From Rhytidiadelphus loreus (taxonomy: Eukaryota > Streptophyta > Bryopsida > Hypnales > Hylocomiaceae): DNA of 64,000 bases. This document shows, one piece after another, positions 29,769-40,400 of this stretch; the stretch's first letter is position 1; every line of letters starts with the position of its first letter. Position numbers and translations under genes: made by a program. The notes beneath the pieces are model-generated. The model searched no databases, had not been told where the DNA came from, and saw only the letters and a list, made by a program, of their open reading frames with translations. The stretch lies in contig OX344761.1 of NCBI GenBank assembly GCA_947034895.1, positions 89,851,447 to 89,915,446 of the forward strand, read 5' to 3'.

Positions 29769-32641
29769 GATGTTTTTTCAGGCCTCCGGGAGACTGTGGA
29801 TTCCAATGTTGTGAGAACCAACGACTCTAGTTTGTGAGCCTAAAAGCATGAGCTTAGGAGCTGTGAGCGTACGTTTTGTGAGCCTAGAGCATCAATTGAA
29901 AAAAACTTGAAATTTTTGAAGCCAACAAAGAAAAAATGAAGACATTTCAAAATTTTGATTTTGATTTTGATTTTTATCCCTATGACCGTGGGGCCTTGCT
30001 GGCATATGTACCGTGCTTGGCTTGGCACATTGACAAACAACAACTTTAATCCACTTCGAGGCCTATTTTTGTTCTTCTTGTGAAAATGTTTGTTCATGGT
30101 CAAGCTTTTGAAAAAATTCCAAGGGAAAACAAATATTTGGACAATTGATAGAGGGCTCATGTAGTAAACACCATCTCGTAAAAACAAGAATTTTTAGAAT
30201 GTCTTACCCCCCAAACCTCCAAAGGGACTTCTTAGTGCATAAAGTTTTTTTTTGGAGGTGATGGAGTTGTGACACATTCACACATTCAAAAAGAAAATTT
30301 GAAAATTATAAAAAAAAAAGTGCTTTCAAAGTCCCCTCCTCAAAAATTTGCAAGAGGATTCTTGAGATGGCAAAGTCGTGGAAACAAACAAATAATAGAT
30401 TTTTTTTAGTTTTTAATTTTTAATTTTGAGAGTATGAAACTCCAGATTCCATAAGGAGTCCTTCGGTAATGAAATAGGGTTTTAAGGGGTTACAAAGTTG
30501 TGATAAAGGAAAAATAAATAAAAGTAAAATCTTTTAATTATTCTTTTTTTTAAGAGTCCCAAACCCAAAACCCCACAAGGGATTTCTTGATACTGAAAGG
30601 GATATCTTGGGGTGATTAAGTTGTAGAAAAAATACAATAAAAAAATACTTCTTTTTTTTTTTTTTTTTTTTTTTTTTGGTTTAAATTTTTTTGAGAGTCC
30701 TAAATTTTCAACTCCACAAGAGGTCTCTTCGAACCAAGAAGGGTTTCTTGGGGTGACAAAGTCCCCAAAAAAAAACTTAAGAGAAAAAGATTTTTTTTTT
30801 TTTCTAAATTTATTTTAAAAAGAAATGAAAGTCCCCAAGCCCCAAACCTTGCCAGGGGTCTCTCGTTACCGAGAGGGTTTTTTTGAGATGACAAAGTAGC
30901 AAAAATAAATTTGAAAAAAAACAAAACAAATAAAAAACAATTTTTTTTTTTTTTTAATTGAAAGTCTCAAACCCCCAAATCCAGCCAAGGGTCTCTCTGT
31001 ACCAAGAGGGTTTTTTGAGGTGGCAAAGTTGCCAAAAAATATTGAAAAAAAATAAAAACTTGGTTGAAAAATCCAAACTCCAAACCTTGCTAAGGGTCTC
31101 TCTGTACCGAGAGGGTTTTGGGGGGGGGGGGTGATGAAGTCGCAAAAGAAATTCAATAATTTTCAATAATTTTAAAAAATCTCTTTTTTTATTATTTTCC
31201 CCTGAGATTCCCAATCCCCAAACTCCGCAAGGGGTTTCTCGGTACCGAGAGACCCTTGACAAGGTTTGAAGTTTGGAACTTTCAACCCAAAATGAGTATT
31301 TTTTTATTTATTTTTAATTTTTTGTCGCGATTTTGTTACCCTCCAAAACCCCTCTTGGTACAGAGACGTCTAGTAGGTTTTGGGATTTGGGACTTCCAAC
31401 CAAAATTAAAAAATTAAAAAAAAAAAAAAAAAAATTATTTCTTAAATTCAACTTTGTCACCTCAAAAAAAAACTCTCGGTACAGAGAGACGCCTTGTGGG
31501 TTTGGGAGTTTGGGACTTTTACAAAATAACAAAACAAAAACAAATCAACACTTTTTTTTTTAATTTTTTAAATTTTTTGCAACTTTCAGAAGTTTGGAGT
31601 TTGGGACTTTCAACAAGCAAAAAAAATAAAAAATAAAAAATAATTATTATTTAATTTGAGGGTCACAAACCCTAACACATGCAAAGGATATCTCAGTACC
31701 GAAAGGGGTATGAGAGTGCCAAAGTCGGAGAAAAATTAATTATTATATATATTTCTTTTATTATTTTAAATTCTTTTTTGAGAGTGTCAAATCTGAAAGT
31801 CTCCAATAGTTCCTTCGGTACCAAGATAACTTAGATAAGTTTGTAGAGGTAATGAAGTCAAGAAAAAATTGAAAATATTTTGAAAAAAAAATTGAATAAA
31901 AATATTTTTTTTAATTTTTTTGAGTCCCACACTTTGAAATCCCTGAGGGATCTCTCGGTACTGAGAGGGGTTTCTAGATGTAACAAAGTCATGGAAAAAA
32001 AATTTGAAAAAATAAAAATAAAAATTTTGAGAGCTTCAAATCCAAGGGATCACTAGATATCAAGAGGGGTTTCTAGGGTGATGGAGTTGTGAAATAATAA
32101 TATTAGTATTAATAAAAATAATAGATTTTTTTTTTTTAAATTTGAATTTTTTTGAAAGTTCTAAATCCTTAACCTTTCAAAAAATCTCTTAATATATATA
32201 ATATTCCTTGTTGTATTTTGTTATCAAGAATTTTCCATTTCCATAATTTTTTTCAAGATCAGCCTCCAAAACACCCTCATTCTAATCCATGGTAATAGGT
32301 CCTAATCCAAAAAATTCCCTTCCAAAAATTCTAAAATCGGAGGCTCACAGGCTCACAGCTCTTGGGTTCCCGCTCCAAGGCTCACAAAATAGCACCCCCA
32401 TTGTGAGAACCTAGGGAACGTGACTGCCCTCAACGGTCCTACGTGGCCGAGAGGTTGCCAACACATTTCTAGAATTTCTTTTTTCTTTTTTTCAACTTCT
32501 TTTTGCATTTGAAGAATTACAATTTCTTTTTGTAAATTTTGTGAATTTCTTTTCCTGATAGCTGTCCGTCCTTCACTGCTAGGGGGAATAATGAAGGGAA
32601 ACAACCTTCAAATGGTCTCTCAGAAGCCCGAAAAAACATTT
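29769..32641. mobile_element. Element D-e, 2.9 kb, nested in element B
   Basis: Inverted ends: left GATGTTTTTTCAGGCCTCCG followed by GGAGACTGTGG, right (reverse complement) AATGTTTTTTCGGGCTTCTG followed by AGAGACC. TA flanks both sides. The GGAGACTGTG mark links it to D-a and D-b. Inside the ends are inverted clusters of TGTGAGCCT (29833-29890 and 32340-32390). The middle (about 30200-32150) is an array of related units described separately. The joined flanks rebuild the uninterrupted element C sequence (gtagtcaaaa + gtacca), which supports the borders. No credible ORF is present. Confidence 0.75.
30205..32150. repeat. Array of about 15 diverged units with palindromic core TCTCGGTACCGAGA
   Basis: Units of roughly 100-140 bp repeat the pattern: 'gagagtcccaaaccccaaaccccgcaag' type block, then GGTCTCTCGGTACCGAGAGG, then TTTCTTGGGGTGACAAAGTC, then an A/T-rich tract. 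Cores are near 30233, 30350, 30460, 30590, 30730, 30865, 31005, 31105, 31243, 31360, 31480, 31690, 31820, 31960 and 32060. Orientation flips at about 31250 for the units up to about 31620 and then flips back. Long A or T runs and a run of 12 G occur within it. Short ORFs in this region come from the repeat and are not genes. Confidence 0.75.
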
Positions 32642-32791
32642 TATGGTACCATAGGCCGTTGATTTTTTAGATCAATGACTGAGATTGTTCCATTTCGTAG
32701 TACTGTAGTACTCATAGTACTGAGCACAAAAAATCACAATTTTGATAGAACACTACAAAAATCGTTCGGTCTTTCTTGCAATCACCCTAAA

Positions 32792-33571
32792 GTTGTTCTC
32801 TTCATTGTATCAATTTTTAAACTATTTATAAAAATATAGTAGTAATGAATTCATAAAAAAACACAAAATTAAATGCAAGTACAATCTATATATCTAGAGC
32901 TAGATTATAAATTTTCAAGATTCAAAGTAGTTACACTAAGATAATATTGACTCAATCCTTAGTCAAAGTTGTTTACTATTAAGAAAAAAAATTGTTTAAA
33001 TTTTTGAAAATTTGATTAACATTTAGAAAATTATTATAGCAAAATTTATGAATGAAAATATACAAAAAGATCCAAATATATTGTAGACTACATAGAAGGA
33101 TTAGTTACATATAAATTGTGGGGTCTAAGATTCTTTTATAAGTAATTATAGGTGATAGGTTATATGACATCAATGACATAGAATACAATGAGAAAAAAAA
33201 TATATAGTAGTGCTATTGATAAGTTTATAAATATTTGCAAAACAAAAACTCTATAAGATTTAGATCACTAATTCAAATGGAATTAATAAAACCTTTCCAT
33301 GTTGACAAAACTATAATCTATGAGAAAAAATTAAAAAAATTATAATTCAAGTTTTTGTGAGTTTTTTGGAGGGTTGCCTAATAAATTGCTTTTAGGATTT
33401 TGGATGGTATAACTTTTGCTCCTACACACCAATGAAAATAAAAATTATGTTTTAATAAAGCTCAAGTATTTTTATATCTTCAAAAAGGATTTCAAAAAAT
33501 CATGTCAAAAATTGAGATCATACAAGCCTAACCAAAATCCCAAGTGTCCCTCCAAAGACTTTGGGACTTTA
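32792..33571. repeat. Gene-free, contains dispersed repeat F copy 2 (about 33265-33500)
   Basis: The second part matches 3845-4110 (shared blocks CTATAATCTATGA, 'ataacttttgctc', 'tttttatatcttcaaaaa'). The first part is A/T-rich and unremarkable. No coding potential is seen. Confidence 0.5.
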
Positions 33572-33803
33572 GGGGATAAAGACACTTTAGCACTAGTTGT
33601 CAATCTTGTAAACCAATCATTGTTGTCAGAATATTTAAATAATAAATAATAAAATAAATTAAAATTTTAAAAATTTTAAATTTTAAATTTAAATATTATC
33701 GACATAGCAAGGGCTTAGCCATGTCAGACTGCTAATATGGCACAATTCCCATGTTCCCCATTGCTTGAGAACTCATGGTCTTGTGAAAGCCTCAAATTTC
33801 TTC
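33572..33803. mobile_element. MITE D-c, diverged copy
   Basis: Begins GGGGATAAAGACAC after TA and ends CTCAAATTTCTTC before TA. It keeps the D-family order in the D-b orientation: 'ccaatcattgttgtcagaat', an A/T-rich middle, a decayed hairpin (GACATAGCAAGGGCTTAGCCATGTC), and 'tgagaactcatggtcttgtg', which corresponds to the GGGAACTCACAGTCTC block of D-b. Older than D-a and D-b by its divergence. Confidence 0.6.
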
Positions 33804-33958
33804 TAATCCAATGTTGGCAAATTCAAAAGCACTAAATGCACTTAGTCCCTAAAATATTGGTTGTTCAATTTTTGAACAAAAAATGAATGCAAACATGTCC
33901 CCAACACAAATAATCTTGTTTTTTTCATTCTTCTAAATGTTTGTAGATTTTTATTATG

Positions 33959-34169
33959 GGGAATTTCATTAAAATGGTTCTATTCCTCAACTTTGGCACT
34001 TTTACAATTTAAACTATGTGGTTTGAAATCTATAAATGTTCCAAATGACATTATTATGGTTTAGACTATATGGTTTGAAATGTATACCTGTTTTTGATGG
34101 CACTTTTGAAGTTTAAACCACCCGGTATAAAAATGGTGTATGGAATGTTGCCATTTTAACGAAATGCCC
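33959..34169. mobile_element. MITE-like element E, copy 2
   Basis: Short element with inverted ends: left GGGGAATTTCATTAAAATGG, right (reverse complement) GGGCATTTCGTTAAAATGG. It is flanked on both sides by TAT. The body has repeated 'ttaaactatgtggtttgaaat' type blocks, in three variants. A related right end occurs at 4404-4426. No ORF is present. Confidence 0.6.
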
Positions 34170-34859
34170 TATTGTTTTAGTTCTCTTACATTTGTACAAT
34201 GTAGATTTTATGAATTTTTTCTTATAAATATTTTATAGTTCAAAGGGGCACAAGGATGCTAACGTCAAAAAATTACTTTTTCAAATTATAAATGGCTTTT
34301 AAAGAATGACTTGAATAAACAAGTAAAATAAAATCTTAAAACATCACCATAATTAGAGCTTAACATGTTGAATTTAATAAGTTTTTTTTAAAATTACAAT
34401 TATTTAGCTTATTAATAACCAATTATAGAAGGAATTTTCAATTTATAGCATCAAAGTTTATTGAAAAATATTGGTTAGTGTAGAGGGACTCATTTGATAA
34501 AGCTATAATAATTGACTTGGAAGTTTTAGGTTGAAAGTTTTAGGTTGAAATTATTGTTAGAGGATAAGAAAATATATAGTTTCATCATCTAATTGGTAGA
34601 ACATTGACATTGAAGGGTCAAAAATCATTAATTCACTGAAACTCGCTTGGAGACATTTACTTTCGGTACCTAAAGTGCGCTTCTACCCTTTTACCAAATT
34701 GTGTTTGTAGTCTTGTGGTGATAGAGTTATCAAAGACCTATAGTATATACAAATGTACATACATAATACTTTACCGAGTTGCATGTTTAACCCCTAAAGG
34801 ACGGACCTATAACCACTGATTTTAGGCCTCATTGCCCATCTCTCAGTTTGTTGCCATTT

Positions 34860-35170
34860 TTGAACTAGATATACATGAAAAATTTTATATTTATTTTTCA
34901 GAGATGAAATTACATGTTTTCTTTACTTCACAAAAAATTTAGATTTTTTTGAGGAAAATTGATTTTTTTGATAATTTCTGAAGAAAAAGTGAAGAAAAAT
35001 CATATCAAATAGAAAATTATTTCAAAAAATCTGAAAATTTCACCATGGGTGTACATTATAGTGACAAACATCATGGTGGAAACTCAAATCCCATATCATT
35101 CTATAATTAGAATGAAATAGGCATTGAAAATACATTCAAAGTTCAAATTGCAATAAAATATTCAATATCA
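34860..35170 (+). repeat. Dispersed repeat H, copy 1
   Basis: Blocks 'atttatttttca(g)agatgaaat', ACAAAAAATTTAGATTT, and GTTCAAATTGCAATAAAATATTCAAT recur at 57760-58210 (same strand, diverged) and, reverse-complemented, at about 62440-62720. The class of the repeat is unknown and no coding is seen. Confidence 0.5.
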
Positions 35171-35790
35171 CGAATTTTTTCAAAATGCCAATTGGAGTAG
35201 AAACAAGAATACATGACCTTCATTTCAATAGTTGGGCTAAAATTCAAAAACTATCATTTTTTTGGAGAAATTTTAGATGTAAAGCAAGGAGCAACAACTT
35301 CTCAAAATACATTGAAAATAGCATATTTTGTGGTCCATTTTTTTTACTAACTTTTGATTCACGTGAATACAAACACTAACAAAAATACAAACTCACTGAG
35401 GTACTCTTCATAATCCTCTGTGAAAGGTCAAGAAGCAAAAAATGGATGAAAAAATGCTTCCAGTCTCCTTGCTCACCACCGCACAGTCATCCAAATGCCA
35501 GGAAATGGCGTTCCCGGCGTTCTTGGGTTAACTCTTGAACGCCAGGCCCGTCACCATGGAAATCATCTCTTTTGTCACTGTGTGAATTGTTGGCTTAAAA
35601 AAATGAAAAAAGTATTCATTGGAAGACAAACTACTATAGATGATCTTCCTTTTTCACACAAATTTTGGAGGATGAATAGTTGCATTTCTGTCCTACACGA
35701 AGAGATTCTTTGTCATTCATCGGCCAAAAAACGTCCTCGGTGTTGTTTATGGGTTAAAGTGGTAAATGTAGTGCTTCATTGTTCACTTAC
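35171..35790. other. Gene-free stretch
   Basis: Contains a short ORF at 35495-35800 of more balanced composition, but it matches no family I know and runs into the inverted-repeat element that follows. Left unassigned. Confidence 0.35.
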
Positions 35791-36472
35791 TGTACAATAA
35801 GGTCTACTTCATTTACGAATCTTTGCATTCATAGGGACAAAATGACTGCTGCCATCTTTGACGCCCTCCCTAGGGCTGAAAAATTGTTATTTTATCATGA
35901 AATTTTTTTCACAAGATCATCTCTATGTTAATAACATATGTGCCAAATTTCAAGGCCAAAGGATTTACACATAAAAATATATTCACAATCTACCAACATG
36001 TGTAGTTGTGAGAAAAATTTCAATGCTACCAACTTTGACACCCTTCCAAAGATTGAGAAATTAAAATTTGTCCATAAATTTTTTGTTATGAGATCATGTC
36101 TATGTTGGTAATATGTTTGCCAAATTTCAAGTTCAAAGGATTTTCCCATTAAAAGATATTTGAAATCTACTAGTGGACAAATATAGTTGAGAGAAACAAT
36201 TTCACTGGTGCCTACTTTGACACCTTCCTAAGGGAAGAAAAATTGTTTAATTATCATGAGATTTTTTTCATGAGATCAACTCTATGTTGGTAGCATTGAA
36301 ATTTGGCACATATGTTATTAACATAAAGATAATCTTGTGAAAAAAATTTCATGATAAAAATAACAATTTTTCAGCCCTAGGGAGGGCGTCAAAGATGGCA
36401 GCAATGGATGGCAGCAGTCATTTTGTCCCTGTGAATGCAAAAATTCGTAAATGAAGTAGACCTTACTGTACA
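35791..36472. mobile_element. Long-inverted-repeat element with internal direct repeats
   Basis: Left arm from about 35791 (TGTACAATAAGGTCTACTTC...) and right arm ending at 36472 (reverse complement TGTACAGTAAGGTCTACTTC...) match for roughly 160 bp. The match includes the GGGACAAAATGACTGCTGCC and CAAGATCATCTCTATGTTAA regions. Between and including the left arm, a unit of about 180 bp beginning with '(c)ttTGACgCCctcc' is repeated directly at about 35858, 36036 and 36217. The final part is then the inverted copy. Target duplication could not be fixed. No ORF is credible. Confidence 0.75.
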
Positions 36473-37422
36473 CTCTAAATGACCTTCTTCAGTGACTGCT
36501 TTATTGAACAGTTTCTTTCATGTAACTTACGTACTGTATGCAACTGCAAATGGGAATGAATTGCATCTTCACAAAGTTCCTGCCTTTGGTTTTGTGAATT
36601 GAAAACCCAAGTAAACAACAGAACACAATCCACAGTTGCACAGTCCTTGAAACCTGGAAGAAATCCACTTCTTGTGGTCATCCACTTCTTGTGGAAACCA
36701 TGATCAAATCTTTTGATATTCATATAACCACACGAATCCTAACTAGAGTAGTAGGCACTTGTTCACTTCGGCGACAAGAAATTCATAAAGTTCACAATTG
36801 AAAAGGAATGGAGTCAACCTTGCGTGTCTCTTTTACAACAATGAAGTGATCTGATCCACCCCACCCCACCCCAGTTCGGCCAGTCAGCTTCACTTCACTA
36901 GTCGGCCTTGGGGAATCCGAAAAAAACACATTGGGAATTTAAAACCCTAAAATTGTGTGAAAACACCAGTTGAATTTGTCGTCACACCCGCTCTCAAGAG
37001 TTGATCAACTTGTCTGCTGGTGCAAATTTTAAGTCCAACCGAGAGCACACACAATACAGTATCAACTTCCATTGATCGTGTCATATCATTGATGTTTGGG
37101 GATTTTGTCCTTCCTTCAATATACGATGTACTTCCACAAATGGGTAGGTCCCCCACCTCACCTAGTCACTGCCTTTTTTTTTTCTTTCTGCTTTGAAATA
37201 GGTAAACTACAAATTGATTCGTTGGCCTTCTTACAATCCACTATGTACAAGGGAATCTGTTCACCTTCTTTTCTGATGAGCAGCAGCAGCAGCAGCAGCT
37301 CCAAAATTTATAAAAAAAAAACAGGACCAGATGGTATATCAACGCTGGATCTCAATACTTCGCCACCCACGATAAAAAAATTATAGCCTAATTTATTAAG
37401 CTATGGCAAATCCGCTTCGGCT
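36473..37422. other. 3' flank of the CKX gene; CAG microsatellite
   Basis: No gene is seen. A (CAG)7-type run lies at about 37279-37300 and a run of C/A repeats (CCACCCCACCCC) at about 36857-36872. The part nearest 37423 should be the CKX 3' untranslated region. No definite poly(A) signal could be assigned. Confidence 0.4.
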
Positions 37423-40400
37423 TCACTCTTGTGTGTCGCGCAAAGGTGAGGAGTAATTGCTGAGGCTGAGGCTGATCCGGCGGCGGGCAAAAATGTTCTG
37501 CCCGGGGGAGAGAATGGCCCGCGGATCAAACATCTGCTTGTTCTGAACAAACGAGTCCCATTTGGAACCAAAGTGGCGCTTCCATTGGACGCGGTCTTGA
37601 TACCGAGGCAAGTACTGCTTGCAACGCAGAGTCTCACAAACACGTAGAATGTTTTCATTGTCTTCAAGCATCGTGGACAGTGTTGGGCCCCCCGCCAGGT
37701 CTGGGAGCTTGTTTCTCAAGAACGCCACCAGGTAGAAAATTTCCTCAGGGCCCTCCGGGATCACCACCGAGAGTCGCTTGTCCCACCTGCCACAGTTCAA
37801 TTAAAAATTAGACTCCCAATTTCGGCAACCTCAAAACACCATTCCTTGCTGCTGTATCAAATTTCAAATTGTGGTTTGGTTTGGCTTGGTAGCTACACCA
37901 TTTCGTCTAATTAGTGTATGGTTCACTATTTCATAGACCTCGGATATACTATGGACATCCCTGTATTAGTGCACCTATTGATGAACACCATTTACTGAGC
38001 TGTGGATCTTATGTATCTCATTGTTTGAGCGATTAATCACTGAAATGCAAATCAAGGCAGTCCCAAGATGCCCAGTTTTATTTATTTTTTAAATCTCTAC
38101 ATTCCATGGCACTTTATGTTGGTGTTACATTGTATCATGGATCACACTAAGAAGAATAAATGGAGCAGCTAGGGAGAAGTGCAAACGAGTGTCACCAAAT
38201 CTACCCGCTAGGAAGATTTTGGGATTCTAGTTGACACTCAAGCACATCGGATCATATGTTTATGCACCACGGTTTCCTGATAAATTGTCTGATAACTAAG
38301 TTGTCTTACTCATCTGACGACCTTTAATTAATCAAATTATCACAGATTCAATTAATTGAGGAGCCAAAATTTTTAAAATGAGGGTGACTTGACTTACTTG
38401 GATTTGTTCAGGGGGTAGACGAGGATGGGACCACTGAAATCTGGGGTCATCAGCTTCTTCAGCACGAGCTTGTCAAAGCGCTCAATTGATGAAGCCGGGA
38501 CAAAGATGTTGAGCCACGGATGTGGGATTTGGTCCCACATGCCAAGCGAGCTCAGCTCCCTTTCCACTTCGCGCAGCCGGTCGAGGAACTTGAAGTACGT
38601 GGTGTCGGTTTGGAACAGCAGCTTGCGGTCAAAGCTCAAAGGCGCCAACATGCTCTCCACCACCTGGACAAGCCAACGAAAGCCACCCATTAATAAACGT
38701 CAAAAGACAGCTTATCATGGACCCAATTCATCATGAGATGGCGGAAGATTTGGCCGGCGGAATATCAAATCCCCCAAGTGGGAGAGTCCGGTATGGTGTG
38801 ACGTATACACCAGGCAATCAATGGTAGGCAAACAAACAAAACATTCCCTGTGTCGCGGGGATGACGCAGAAGCGCCGAGAGGGGAATCGAATGCGAGAAT
38901 CTACACTAAATAGTGAAATTAGGAAACTATATAAATATTAACTGTTCCTCTACAAGAATGCACTACTTTTGAATTAGGTATTGTTGTAAGTGGGACTCAT
39001 GATCTTCCATGTGTACAAATGGAAATAGCTTTAGATGGCTTGTAAAGTACGGAGTAACTTTCTCGGGGTAAAGCAACCTAATTTCACTATTTAATGTAGG
39101 TGATTGGTACAAATGCACCGCCTCTACGTTTGCTTTTTCTCAATCTATCGACTTACCAGCTGCGTTTTTCATCCCATGATAGACAATCGACTGAAAATCA
39201 TGGCAGGCATGTTTCATGCCTTGATGTTCACATGCCTTGCCTTTCTAGTCACCTCTTTTTTATGGAAGAGCCAACCTAGTGACCCACTGAATCTTCACAG
39301 CAAGATCATGATCATTTGTTCACATGTACTGCAGAAAGACAAAGCGAGGACGCTATCATCATGGAGCCCACCCTTGAATTGACTGATTTCCTTATCAAGA
39401 GAAAAGAGACAGTTCAAGTGCATAACAAGTTTCACCAGCCATTCCAAAAATGAGAATGAACACATTTCAAGGACGTATCGTAAGGGGAATGCCACAGTGT
39501 CTTACAATAATCAATTGCATTCTAAGACACATTTGAGGAAGTAAGTGTCCAATCCACCTCAGAGAGGTAACAAGAAACCATGTTTATCTCAAACAACTTT
39601 TAGCACACCACATGGAAGCCACTTGAAAGGAATGCATGCTATACATTTTAGGTGACTATGGGTGCACATAGCTTAAGTGTAATGCACGACTCAAACCATA
39701 TTTTCACTAAGGTATGTGCACCCAAAATCGTCACTTGAAATGAATGCATGCTATACATTCATTTCAGGTGACTATTATGGGTGCACATACCTTAGTGTAA
39801 TGCGCAACAGTCACCAGAACGAAACCAATGCTACTTCATCTTAGAGACAAACCAGAATAATACCATCGCCCCCAAAAGAATTTCCAAAGACAAAGGTAAA
39901 GAAAAAAACTTGGAAAAATTCCAAGCTTGAAGAAAACTTAGTATTAGGAAATTACCTGGTCCAGATTGGGCAGGTCGGCCGCAGAATACGCCTTGGTGAC
40001 CTCCAGGCAATACAGCACTGGACCCGCGTGCGCTGGGATCATGGCTTCGGTAATAATTTCGTTGGCGAACGCAACGGACGCCCAGCCGTTGATGGGATTC
40101 GCGCTGTTCGCCACCACGAAGCCCTCCACGTAGTCGAACGGGTCCGCGCTCCCGATCAGAAACTCCTGGTCGCGTTTGAACGAAGCGAAGTCTGTGTAGA
40201 GCGCGCGCAGCCAGCGCACACGCTGCGGTGCCCGCTCCAGCACAATGCGCGCCTTCGTGATGATCCCGAATTGGCCCAAACCACCCAGCACGGCGAAAAA
40301 CAGCTCCGGATGCAAAGTGGGCGAACAATCCAAAACATCGCCTTTGCCTGCACCAAACCAAACACACACACACAATGGGATTCAATTAATCAAAGCTTCA

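Larger units (their letters stand above)
29181..32787 (-). mobile_element. Element B: GGGTGATTGC family, enlarged to 3.6 kb by a nested element
   Basis: Same terminal inverted repeat as elements A and C (GGGTGATTGCAAGAAAGACC), flanked on both sides by TAAA (29177-29180, 32788-32791). Read in reverse it follows copy C from both ends: the 'attgaagtgatgga' block on the left and the AGTACT-rich block on the right (32690-32730). It is interrupted by a 2.9-kb insertion at 29769-32641. No transposase is present in the element. Confidence 0.85.

Noticed and set aside
30700..31563. Several minus- and plus-strand ORFs of 70-100 codons
   Set aside because: They translate the palindromic repeat units and A/T runs of element D-e; the same peptides recur in several frames.
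39831..40385. 184-codon minus-strand frame over CKX exon 3
   Set aside because: Shadow of the real CKX frame, which keeps GGLGQFGII and matches phase with exons 2 and 4.
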